From: Aldehydirespirator sp965220645
GTDB taxonomy: Bacteria > Actinomycetota > Acidimicrobiia > Acidimicrobiales > Aldehydirespiratoraceae
Assembly: GCA_965220645.1 (NCBI GenBank)
Contig: OZ244836.1
Coordinates: 434,001 to 498,000, forward strand
DNA: 64,000 bases
Reading direction: 5' to 3'
A program made the translations under genes and the position numbers. The notes beneath the pieces are model-generated. The model did no database searches. It was given only the letters and a program-made list of their open reading frames with translations, and was not told where the DNA came from. Position 1 is the first letter of the stretch. Every line of letters starts with the position of its first letter. Below, piece by piece: positions 52,016 to 60,246 of the stretch.

Positions 52016-55000
52016 TCAGTCGCTGGCAACCGCGTCGGAGAGGCGGTGGAGGGCGCGCAGAAGCAGGCCGCACGCGGCCTCAACCTTCCACCCGTTGCCG
52101 GGCAGCGGCTGGGTGTCGTAGACCCACGCCCATGAAGCTTCCCTGAGCGCGTCTCGGTCTTGGAGGCTGGCGCCGCGCAGGCGCTTCTCGGCGCGCTGGG
52201 CGCGATACGGCTTGGGCGCCACCGCGCCGAGGGATACTCGGGCGTCGGCGATGGTGACACCATCGCTGTCGAGCTCCAGTGACACGGCTGCTGAGCACAC
52301 CGCGAAGTCGCCCGCGTAGAGCCTCAGCTTCTCGAACGCGGCGGGACGGGAGCGCGCCGCCGCGGGCACCGTCACCTGCGTCAGCAGTTCGCCCCTGGCC
52401 AAGTCGGGCTCGCCCGGCCCCGCGTAGAGTTCGTCGATCAACCGCTGCCGGGGCGACTTGGGCTTTGTCGGCGCGCTGTGGGCCGAGGCGTCGAGGGCCA
52501 GCAGCCCGGTAGCCAGGTCCGACGGGGTGACGGCCTGGCAGCGGTGCCCGCCGAGGACTGCGTGGTGGAACCGGTGGTCGCCGAGCACGGCGTAACAGGG
52601 ACTGGCCCATCCGCTGCGCTTGTAGCAGGGGAAGCCGTTTCGGAAGAAGGAGCAGCGCTTCTCCTGCAGGAGGTTGCCGCCCACCGTGGCCAGTTCCCGG
52701 ATCTGGTGGGTGGCGAGCGCTTCCAGCAGGTCGGACAGCATCGTGTCGCCCGGCGGGGCATCCGGTGCCGACAGCCGCCGCCGCAGGTCCTCCAGGGTGA
52801 CGGCGGCGCCGATTCGCAGGTCGCCGTCGGGCGTCTCATCCAATCGGCGCAGCTCGCGAATGGATGTCGTGTCGATAAGGCGAACCGGCGTGGTGAGCCG
52901 CTGCTGCCGGGCCACCAGAAGATCGGTGCCTCCCCCCAAGTAGTCGGAGCCCTCGGGTTGGGCGGCACAGGCCTCGACCGCGGCCTCGACGGTTGTGGGC
53001 CGCTCGATGGCCTCGATCTCCGGAACAGGTGCAAGCGGGCTTCGCTGTCCTTCGCGCTTGCGGGCCCGCCGGTCGAGAAGCTTGAAGAGGCCGCGCCCAT
53101 AGAGACTGCGCACCAGGGCGATCCAGATCATGTCCAGGTTGATGGCATTGGGTGGAGGCCTGCGCCGGCTTGCACGCGCTGTAGAGGTGTGGGGACTCAG
53201 GAGCGGCAGGAGCTTCTCGGGGGTGAGTGGCAATTCCCGAACTCGAACGCCGGTGGCGTGGGCCACCGCGTTGGCCACCGCGGCCGGCGCGGGGACCACC
53301 CCGATCTCGCCGATGCCCTTGGCGCCGTAGGGCCCGGCCGGGTCGTGCCCATCGAGCAGGACGGCCCGGATGGACGGCAGATCCGAGGCCCGCGGCGCCC
53401 GGTAGTCCAGCAGGCTTCCGTTGACCAGGCGGCCCTGCTCGTAGACGAGCTCCTCTGCGAGAGCCGCTCCCAGTCCCATGGCCATGGCCCCTACTGCCTG
53501 ACCTTCCGCGCTGGCAGGGTTGAGCGCCGCGCCCGAATCGTGCACCGTCACCGCGTCGAGCACCCTGACCTGGCCGGTGGCGTAGTCGACCTCCACCTCG
53601 ACGGCCTGCACGCAGTAGGAGTACGCGGGCGAGAAGTGGCCCAAGCCGTGAACCTTGTCCATCTTGTCCACGTCGGTGAGGTAGCTGCCCTGCACCCGCA
53701 GGCACCCGTCGGCTGCGCCCTCGGTGAGAGCCACGAGGTCGCCCACCCGCACCGCGTCGGCACCGCCGCGGGCCTCGCCGTCCGCGAGCGTCACATGGGC
53801 GGCGTCCGTACCGAACTTGGCTCCCGCCGCGTCCTTGAGGAGTCGGGCCGCGTTCCGGGCCGCATCGGCGGTGGCGTGACCACTCCACATCGTGCCCCGC
53901 GACGACCACGCCCCGAGGTCCCGGGGGGCGTCATGGCTGTCCATCATGGTCACCGACACGTCGTCGAATTCGAGGCCCAACTCATCGGCGGCGATCTGGC
54001 GCAGCAGCGCGGCCTGGCCCGTGCCTGCATCGGATCCCGCGAAGCACACCCGGGCGGTGCCGTCGTCACGAACCTCCACCGCGGCCTCGCTCAACTCGGA
54101 GTGCTCGAAGGCGTTGGCTCCCGAGACGTGTACCGCGGCGGCTAGGCCCACACCGCGTCCGCTGCCGGCCAGGCCTCGCTTGGCGTCCCAATCGATCTCG
54201 ACGCGGGCCCGTTCCAAGCACTCGGCCAGACGGGCTGAACCGAGGCGCCAGCCGGTGAGAGTGACGTCGTCGCTGCGGGGGGCGTTGAGGAGTCGCAGAT
54301 CGATCGGGTCGATGCCGAGCCGGTCGGCCAGCTCATCGATCTGCGACTCCATGGCGAAGGTCATCTGCGGGTTGCCGTAGCCCCGGAACGACGCTCCGGG
54401 CTGCTTGTTGGTGTAGACCAGCGACACCGCCGTCTCGCAGCCGTCTAGCCGGTACGGTCCCGCGGCCAGCATGGTGGCGAAGATCGCCACCGACGGCCCG
54501 GCGTGGTTGTAGGCGCCGTTGTCCACCGTCACGTAGCCGTCGCGGTGGGTGAGCGTGCCGTCGCGCCGGGCGCCGGTGGCGAGATCGACATCGAAGGCGT
54601 GGCGCACGGCGGTGGCCGCGAACTCCTCGTCCCGGTCGAGCACGAGCCGCACCGGTCGCTTGGCCTTGATTGCCAGCGCGGCGGCGAGAACCTCGTGGCA
54701 TCCGGCTTTGGCCTTCGCCCCGAAGCCGCCGCCCACGGCCACGGGATGGGTGCGGATCTGCTCGGGGCGCAGGTCGAGCATGTGGGCGACTTCCTTGCGC
54801 ACGAAGTAGGGAGCCTGGGTGGACACCCAGAGATCGAGCAGCTGCCGGGACGGGTCCCAGCGAGCCACCACCGAGTGGGGCTCAAGGCACACGTGGGCTG
54901 CGGGCCTGTAGGTGTAGTGGCCACTGACGACGACCTCGGCGTCGGAGCGGGCGGTGTCGGGTTCGCCGTAACCGCGCACCGTCTGCATGGCCAGGTTGCC

Positions 55001-55441
55001 GACAGCGTCGTCGTGAACGGTTGGAGCGTTGCTAACACGGGCGAACTGAGTAGTGACCGCGCTGTCTCGCGGCTTGTAGTCAACGTCGATCAGATCGAGC
55101 GCCGCAACCGCCTGCGTCGCAGTGCCGGCCGCGACCGCGGCCACCTCTTCGCCGATGAAGCGGACGCGCCCGCGGGCCAGCGCATGCCGGTCGCGGAATG
55201 GCTCCCCCAAGTGCAGGTAGGTACGGTCGGGCAGGTCGTCGGCGGTGATCACCGCAGTCACACCACTGAGGGCCTCGGCCCGGGAGGTGTCGATGCTGCG
55301 GATATCGGCGTGGGGGTGGGAGCTGCGCAGGATCCGGGCCTCGAGCATCCCGGGCAGTGCCACATCGGTGGTGTAGACGGCCGCGCCCGAGGTCCGCTCG
55401 TCCCACTGGTCGGGCCGTACCCGCTGGCCGAGAACCGTCAA
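52016..55441 (-). CDS. Molybdenum hydroxylase: Mo-binding subunit fused to FAD subunit
   Basis: 1141 aa of the xanthine dehydrogenase family. Residues 1 to about 760 are the molybdopterin-binding part (RTSGAAVYTTDVALPGMLEARILRSSHPHA, VGGGFGAKAKAGCHEVLAA, QPGASFRGYGNPQMTFAMESQ, GSDAGTGQAALLRQIAADELG, GAKGIGEIGVVPAPAAVANAV). From about 790 it is the FAD subunit (YLGGGTDLLVARQQ, ATVGGNLLQEKRCSFFRNGF), with a four-cysteine loop (RCSFF, PCYK, PCYA, RCQA) as in FAD subunits with an extra [4Fe-4S] cluster. It hydroxylates an N-heterocycle or aldehyde using water. The order Mo then FAD in one chain is unusual. It starts with TTG 55441, 13 bp after the 2Fe-2S gene. Confidence 0.9.
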   Translation of the reverse strand: MTVLGQRVRPDQWDERTSGAAVYTTDVALPGMLEARILRSSHPHADIRSIDTSRAEALSGVTAVITADDLPDRTYLHLGEPFRDRHALARGRVRFIGEEVAAVAAGTATQAVAALDLIDVDYKPRDSAVTTQFARVSNAPTVHDDAVGNLAMQTVRGYGEPDTARSDAEVVVSGHYTYRPAAHVCLEPHSVVARWDPSRQLLDLWVSTQAPYFVRKEVAHMLDLRPEQIRTHPVAVGGGFGAKAKAGCHEVLAAALAIKAKRPVRLVLDRDEEFAATAVRHAFDVDLATGARRDGTLTHRDGYVTVDNGAYNHAGPSVAIFATMLAAGPYRLDGCETAVSLVYTNKQPGASFRGYGNPQMTFAMESQIDELADRLGIDPIDLRLLNAPRSDDVTLTGWRLGSARLAECLERARVEIDWDAKRGLAGSGRGVGLAAAVHVSGANAFEHSELSEAAVEVRDDGTARVCFAGSDAGTGQAALLRQIAADELGLEFDDVSVTMMDSHDAPRDLGAWSSRGTMWSGHATADAARNAARLLKDAAGAKFGTDAAHVTLADGEARGGADAVRVGDLVALTEGAADGCLRVQGSYLTDVDKMDKVHGLGHFSPAYSYCVQAVEVEVDYATGQVRVLDAVTVHDSGAALNPASAEGQAVGAMAMGLGAALAEELVYEQGRLVNGSLLDYRAPRASDLPSIRAVLLDGHDPAGPYGAKGIGEIGVVPAPAAVANAVAHATGVRVRELPLTPEKLLPLLSPHTSTARASRRRPPPNAINLDMIWIALVRSLYGRGLFKLLDRRARKREGQRSPLAPVPEIEAIERPTTVEAAVEACAAQPEGSDYLGGGTDLLVARQQRLTTPVRLIDTTSIRELRRLDETPDGDLRIGAAVTLEDLRRRLSAPDAPPGDTMLSDLLEALATHQIRELATVGGNLLQEKRCSFFRNGFPCYKRSGWASPCYAVLGDHRFHHAVLGGHRCQAVTPSDLATGLLALDASAHSAPTKPKSPRQRLIDELYAGPGEPDLARGELLTQVTVPAAARSRPAAFEKLRLYAGDFAVCSAAVSLELDSDGVTIADARVSLGAVAPKPYRAQRAEKRLRGASLQDRDALREASWAWVYDTQPLPGNGWKVEAACGLLLRALHRLSDAVASD

Positions 55442-55454
55442 GGTCGGCCGCCTG

Positions 55455-55943
55455 TCAGGTCCGCGCGCCGTTGCGCTCGGCGGCGGCGTGCTGCACCGCA
55501 GTGACTATGCCGTTGTAGCCGGTGCAGCGGCAGAAGTTCCCGGCCAGTGCCCGGCGGACCGCGTCACGGTCGGAGACGTCGCACTCGCCCGATTCGATGA
55601 GCTGATGGGCGCGCACGACCAGTCCGGGCGTGCAATATCCGCACTGCAGCCCGCCCCAGTCGGCGAGCGCTTCCCGTAGAGCCGAGGCCTCGGTCGCTAT
55701 GCCTTCGACGGTTCGTACCGGTTGATCGACCCGGGCCGCGAGCACCAGGCACGAAGGCACGGCCCGGTCGCCCACCAGCACCGTGCACGCTCCGCAGTCG
55801 CCCCGGCCGCAAGCCTCCTTGGTGCCGATGAGACCCAGGTGGTCGCGCAGCAGATCCAGGAGCCTGGTCGCCGCCGCAGCGTCGACGGTGGTCTGGGTTC
55901 CGTTGACGGTCAGGCTGACGCTCACGCTGCAGTCCGGTTTCAC
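55455..55943 (-). CDS. 2Fe-2S subunit of the molybdenum hydroxylase
   Basis: 162 aa with the plant-ferredoxin-like cluster (GTKEACGRGDCGACTVLVGD with a further Cys in VPSCLVLA) and the second helical cluster (LQCGYCTPGLVVRAHQL, NFCRCTGYNGIV), the CoxS/XdhC-type small subunit. It transfers electrons from the Mo site to FAD. GTG 55943 overlaps the Rieske gene stop (GTGA), so Rieske oxygenase, 2Fe-2S and Mo-FAD proteins are in one operon. Confidence 0.93.
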   Translation of the reverse strand: MKPDCSVSVSLTVNGTQTTVDAAAATRLLDLLRDHLGLIGTKEACGRGDCGACTVLVGDRAVPSCLVLAARVDQPVRTVEGIATEASALREALADWGGLQCGYCTPGLVVRAHQLIESGECDVSDRDAVRRALAGNFCRCTGYNGIVTAVQHAAAERNGART

Positions 55944-57181
55944 ACGCTGGAGCCGGCACAGTCGGCGGCGCGGTAGCGCTCCAGAAGCCACTCCGCGAGC
56001 TGGGATCGGAAGAAGTCCTGGCCGCTGAGCGGGCCCTGGGCCGCGAAGCGCGATCCCATGCCCCGCTGGCTGGCCACCGCCACCGGCATGTCCTGGTCGT
56101 AGAAGAGCTCCACGCCCCGCTTGTGCTGCTCCAGGAGCTGCTCGAAGAGCCTGAGCTTGGTGGTTGACTCCGGGAACAGGTATCCGAGCCTTCCGAGCGA
56201 CTCGCCGGCCGAGACCGGCTGCACGGCCAGCCACTTGACCGAGTCGCTGTAGGCGCCGATCAGCAGGGAGGGGGCCACGTACAGGTAGACGACGCTCCAG
56301 CGGTCGTCTTCGTTCAGGGTCGGTATGGCAGGGAACAGCGTGGCCTGAGTGGGGTTCATGCCCCGGTCCTTGAAGCCTGTCCGACCCTTTCCCCCGATCC
56401 CGATCGATCCTGGCTCCAACGGCGGGAAGGTGCCGGCCAGCAGGGTCTCGTTGCTGGTGTCAGCCTCGGTGAAGTCGTATAGAGAGGAGTGCAGCCTCAG
56501 CGAGTGATAGGCGTCCATGAAGTTCTCGGCGAAGACCTTCCAGTTGAACGGCATCGGCAACATCTCGGGCTCGGTGGTGACCATCTCGTCGATGCAGTAG
56601 TTGGCGAGCATCTCGTCGAACGAAGCCAGCCTCGGTCCCAGCGGTACCGGATCGGCGGCGAACGAGCAGAAGACGAAGCCCTGCCATTCCTCCACCGCCA
56701 GCTGGGGCAGCGAGATCTCCGAGCGCACGAAGCCGGGACGCTGGTGCATCTCCGGCGCGCCGATGAGTCGGCCGTCGAGGTCGTAGGTCCACCAGTGGTA
56801 GGGGCACCGGAAGTTCCGGGTGGAGCCGCTGCACTCCGGGGGTGGGTCGAACCACTGGTCCTTGGGCCGCTCGGCCGGGGCGGTGATGCACATGGCCCGG
56901 TGCTGGCAGATCGAGGACATGACGTTGATGCGGTGGTCGCGGTTGCGCACCACGACCACCGGCTCGGTGCCCAGCAGCGTTGCCGTGAAGTAGTCGCCGG
57001 GCTCGGGGATCTGGCTGGAGCGGCCCACGCACTGCCATTCGGTGTCGAACACCGCAGCCTTCTCGAAGGCATAGAAATCGGCGTCGGTGTAGCAGGCCGG
57101 CGGAAGCCCGACAGCCTCGCTCACTGGGCGGGCGGCCGGCTCCATCAGTTCCAGCGGGATCGGGCTGCGCATCGGTCTCAT
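55940..57181 (-). CDS. Rieske-type oxygenase alpha subunit
   Basis: 413 aa. The Rieske cluster ligands are C92/H94 (ICQHRAMC) and C126/H129 (FRCPYHWWTYDLDGRLIGAP). The mononuclear iron site is NWKVFAENFMDAYHSLRLH with D223, H226 and H231. The spacing between the two Rieske pairs is 31 residues instead of the usual 15 to 17, because of an insert (about 99-122). The family includes ring-hydroxylating dioxygenases and N-demethylases of quaternary ammonium compounds. No reductase or beta subunit is adjacent. It is transcribed with the Mo-hydroxylase and divergent from the BMP transporter, whose promoter it shares. Confidence 0.9.
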   Translation of the reverse strand: MRPMRSPIPLELMEPAARPVSEAVGLPPACYTDADFYAFEKAAVFDTEWQCVGRSSQIPEPGDYFTATLLGTEPVVVVRNRDHRINVMSSICQHRAMCITAPAERPKDQWFDPPPECSGSTRNFRCPYHWWTYDLDGRLIGAPEMHQRPGFVRSEISLPQLAVEEWQGFVFCSFAADPVPLGPRLASFDEMLANYCIDEMVTTEPEMLPMPFNWKVFAENFMDAYHSLRLHSSLYDFTEADTSNETLLAGTFPPLEPGSIGIGGKGRTGFKDRGMNPTQATLFPAIPTLNEDDRWSVVYLYVAPSLLIGAYSDSVKWLAVQPVSAGESLGRLGYLFPESTTKLRLFEQLLEQHKRGVELFYDQDMPVAVASQRGMGSRFAAQGPLSGQDFFRSQLAEWLLERYRAADCAGSSV

Positions 57182-57275
57182 CCCAGTTGCCTCCAGTCGC
57201 CGACGTGGGAGAAAGTACTCGCTGGCCCGGTGAGACAGTAAAGATGGGCGAATGGTAACGTCCGCTCGTCGATGG

Positions 57276-57292
57276 GTCTGATTGTCAGACAA
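57276..57292. promoter_or_regulatory. GntR/FadR-type operator in a divergent promoter
   Basis: TTGTCAGACAA (57282-57292) is a perfect palindrome about a central A and fits the FadR-subfamily consensus TNGTNNNACNA. It overlaps a second inverted repeat GTCTGA-TTG-TCAGAC (57276-57290). It lies 35-50 bp before the BMP gene start and about 100 bp from the Rieske gene start. No gntR gene is in the window. Confidence 0.6.
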
Positions 57293-57327
57293 CGGCACGC
57301 AACGTGGTTCAAAACCCTGGAGGAAAC

Positions 57328-58551
57328 ATGAAGCGAAACACGATTATCTGGTTCGCAGCCGTGATGGCAGTGTTCGGGCTGATCGCCTCGTCCTGTGGCG
57401 ATGATGACGACGCCGCTGACGACTCGGCCGCGGTGACCGAGGCCGCCCCTGCCGCCGAGGATGAAGCGCCTACGGCCGCTGAGGAAGAGGAGCCGATGGC
57501 CGAAGAGGAGCCCATGGCCGAAGAGGAGCCCATGGTCGAAGAGGAGCCCATGGCGGAGGAGGAGCCTGAACCTGAGGCCGATCCGATGGACTACAACGGC
57601 GACGGCGTGGTGCGCGTTGCGGTAGCGGTCGCCGGTGACGCCAACGACGGCGCCTACTACCAGGCTGCCGTCGACGGCGCCCGGGACTTCACCACGGCCA
57701 ATGGATACGCCGACCCGATCTACATCGACAAGATCGACCAGGCCGAGGCGGCCACCGAGCTGCGCAACCTCGCTGATCAGGGCGTCGACATCATCGTGGT
57801 CTCCTCTGGTGAGATCTCGGAGCCGCTGCCCGACCTGACCGAGGAGTATCCCGAGATCTTCTGGTACTGCCGCTGCGAGGACACCTTCCCCGACCTGCCC
57901 GGTCTGGCCCAGTCCTCCGACAACAGCTCGGCTATCGAGTACATCGCCGGCTTCGCGGCCGGGCTGCTGCTGCAGGAGCGGGGCGGCGACAGCGTCTACA
58001 TGCTCGGCGCCAGCAACGCCTCCTTCGAGGTGGAGACCGAGCTCGCCTTCCGTATGGGCCTGAAGTCCGTGGACGAGGGCTACGAGATCACCTACGTGCC
58101 CACCGGTGCCCAACCCTTCGACTTCGACAACGTGGCCGGGGCCTCCGAGGCCTTCCACAACGCGGTCGCGGCGGGAGCCGACGCCATCTACCCGTATCTG
58201 GGCGGCGCCCACAACCCGGTGATCGCCCTGGCCAACGAGGAGGGCCTCATCACGATGAGCGCGGGCGCCTCGGACGTGTGCACCCGCGAGGGCGACCTGA
58301 GCTGGGACATCGCCATCAAGTTCGATGGCGGCGACTACATCAGGGCGGTGTTCCCGCTGATCCAGCAGGGCCGGCTGCAGGAGGGTGAGCGGTTCATCTT
58401 CAGCGTCGAGCCCGGCTCGGTGGCCGGTGCCGACATCTGCGAACCGACGACCGAGCAGGCCGAGGCGCTGGCGGCCGAGGTGGAGAAGGTGGCCACCGGG
58501 GTCTACGAGGACGAGTTCAACGAGATCAGGGGCATCGCCTACGGCGGCTGA
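57328..58551 (+). CDS. BMP family ABC transporter substrate-binding lipoprotein
   Basis: The 407-aa precursor has a signal peptide with lipobox I19-A-S-S-C23 (cleavage before Cys), then a strongly acidic linker with repeated EEEPMA units (about 53-85), then a Bmp/PnrA-like Venus-flytrap domain (VAVAVAGDANDGAYYQAAVDGARDFT, FAAGLLLQERGGDSVYMLGA, AGADAIYPYLGGAHNPVI). BMP-domain proteins bind nucleosides, purines or autoinducer-like small molecules. With the two permeases and ATPase that follow it makes a complete importer. The start ATG 57328 follows TGGAGGA. Confidence 0.92.
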   Translation: MKRNTIIWFAAVMAVFGLIASSCGDDDDAADDSAAVTEAAPAAEDEAPTAAEEEEPMAEEEPMAEEEPMVEEEPMAEEEPEPEADPMDYNGDGVVRVAVAVAGDANDGAYYQAAVDGARDFTTANGYADPIYIDKIDQAEAATELRNLADQGVDIIVVSSGEISEPLPDLTEEYPEIFWYCRCEDTFPDLPGLAQSSDNSSAIEYIAGFAAGLLLQERGGDSVYMLGASNASFEVETELAFRMGLKSVDEGYEITYVPTGAQPFDFDNVAGASEAFHNAVAAGADAIYPYLGGAHNPVIALANEEGLITMSAGASDVCTREGDLSWDIAIKFDGGDYIRAVFPLIQQGRLQEGERFIFSVEPGSVAGADICEPTTEQAEALAAEVEKVATGVYEDEFNEIRGIAYGG

Positions 58552-58593
58552 CCCTTCCAGCGGCGACACGCCGTTGACGCTCGTAGCTCAGCA

Positions 58594-60246
58594 GTGAGTG
58601 AGACATTGGACGCGGCGGGCGTCGGAGCCGATCCGGCGCCCGCCATCCATCTGCGCGGGATCGACAAGCGCTTCGGTGCCATCGTCGCGTGCGACGACGT
58701 CGAGTTGCGCCTGCGCCGCGGCCGCATCCACGGCATCCTCGGCGAGAACGGGGCGGGCAAGTCGACGCTGATGAAGATCGTCATCGGGCTGGTCAGCCCC
58801 GATGGCGGCGAGGTCCACATCGACGGCACCAGGCGGTTCATCCGTGATCCGCTCGACGCGGCCCAGTACGGCATTGGCATGGTCCACCAGCACTTCAGCC
58901 TGGTTGAGGCGCTGACCGTGTGGGAGAACGTGATCCTCGGCGAGGCCGGGTCGCTCGACCGCAAAGCGGCCCGCCAGCGGGTGGTCGACATCAGCGAGCA
59001 CTACGGGTTGGGGGTCGATCCCGACGCCCGGGTGGCCAACCTCCCGGCCGGGGTGCGACAGAGGGTGGAGATCATCAAGTGCCTCCGACGCGACCCCGAC
59101 ATCATCATCTTCGACGAGCCCACGTCGGTGCTTACCCCGGCTGAGTCCGAGCAGCTGTTCGCGGTGCTTCGCACGGCCGTGCAGGACGAGAACAAGGCGG
59201 TCGCGCTGATCAGTCACAAGCTCGACGAGGTGCTGTACTCCACCGACGAGATCACCATCATGCGGGCCGGGGGCGTGGTCGCGCACCTAGAGACCTCCGA
59301 AGCCACCGCCGCGGGACTCGCTCGAGCCATGGTCGGCCGGGAGGTGTCGCTGCGCTCCGAAGCCGCCGCTCTGGGCCTGGTGGAGGAGATCGTGGAGGAG
59401 ATCGAAGCCCTCTCCGAGCATCACCCTGGGCCCGAGCGGCCCGTGAGCGCAGCGAACAGGAGCGGGAAAGAGGTCACTTCATCCGAGGCGGTCCCCGCCC
59501 TGTCGATGGCCGATGTGGTGGTTCGGGGATCGGACGGCTCGGTGGCTCTCGACGGGTTGACCTTGGAGGTGCCTGCGGGCACGATCGTGGGTGTGGCCGG
59601 CGTGGAGGGCAACGGTCAGGCTGCCCTGACCGAGGTGCTGTCCAGCTTGAGGCCCATCACCGGGGGCACCATCGAGGTCGCAGGGAGGCCGGTCGTTTCC
59701 GGTCGGGCCGGGGCAATGGCCCGAGCCGGAGTGGCCGTGATCCCGGCGGATCGCCACGATTCGGGTTGCGTGCTGGACATGACGGTTGCCGAGAATCTCT
59801 TCCTGATCGACATCGAGCGCATGGCCAACATGGGGTTCTACGACCAGGCCGGCATGAACGGCAAGGCCCAAGAACTGATCGACGAGTTCGAGATCCAGAC
59901 CTCGGGCCCGAGCGCGCCCTTCTTCACCCTCTCGGGAGGCAACCAGCAGCGGGTCGTGCTGGCCCGGGAGCTCAGCGCCGATCCACAGGTGCTCCTGGCC
60001 GACCAGCCGACGCACGGTCTCGACGTGGGCGCCATCGAGTACATCAGCGACCGGCTGCGCAAGGTGGCCGACGATGGCGTGGGCGTGCTGCTCATATCGA
60101 GCGAGCTGGAGGAGCTATTGCACCTGGCCGACACCATTGTCGTGCTGTTCAGGGGCAGGATCGTCGGGCAGATGGCCCGCGACGAGGTCGACCTGGAGCG
60201 TCTGGGAATGCTCATGGGCGGTGCCGCCGTCGTTGGTGCAGGCTGA
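58594..60246 (+). CDS. ABC transporter ATPase with two nucleotide-binding domains (BMP-type importer)
   Basis: 550 aa. NBD1 (about 18-260) has Walker A GENGAGKST (from residue 50), signature-like LPAGVRQRVEI and Walker B IIIFDEPTSVL. NBD2 (about 305-545) has a degenerate Walker A (GVEGNGQAA), signature LSGGNQQRVVLAREL and ADQPTHGLDVGA. This double ATPase with one defective site is that of simple-sugar/nucleoside importers (YufO, RbsA-like). Residues 279-292 (GPERPVSAANRSGK) in the linker are encoded by a dispersed repeat copy. The start is GTG 58594. The stop overlaps the permease start (TGATG). Confidence 0.93.
   Translation: MSETLDAAGVGADPAPAIHLRGIDKRFGAIVACDDVELRLRRGRIHGILGENGAGKSTLMKIVIGLVSPDGGEVHIDGTRRFIRDPLDAAQYGIGMVHQHFSLVEALTVWENVILGEAGSLDRKAARQRVVDISEHYGLGVDPDARVANLPAGVRQRVEIIKCLRRDPDIIIFDEPTSVLTPAESEQLFAVLRTAVQDENKAVALISHKLDEVLYSTDEITIMRAGGVVAHLETSEATAAGLARAMVGREVSLRSEAAALGLVEEIVEEIEALSEHHPGPERPVSAANRSGKEVTSSEAVPALSMADVVVRGSDGSVALDGLTLEVPAGTIVGVAGVEGNGQAALTEVLSSLRPITGGTIEVAGRPVVSGRAGAMARAGVAVIPADRHDSGCVLDMTVAENLFLIDIERMANMGFYDQAGMNGKAQELIDEFEIQTSGPSAPFFTLSGGNQQRVVLARELSADPQVLLADQPTHGLDVGAIEYISDRLRKVADDGVGVLLISSELEELLHLADTIVVLFRGRIVGQMARDEVDLERLGMLMGGAAVVGAG
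59429..59467 (+). repeat. Dispersed 39-bp repeat, copy 4, in frame inside the ABC ATPase
   Basis: The same core as the three intergenic copies (GGCCCGAGCGGCCCGTGAGC start, AGCGGGA end) is read in frame within the linker between the two nucleotide-binding domains. The TGA present in the other frame is avoided here. Confidence 0.88.
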
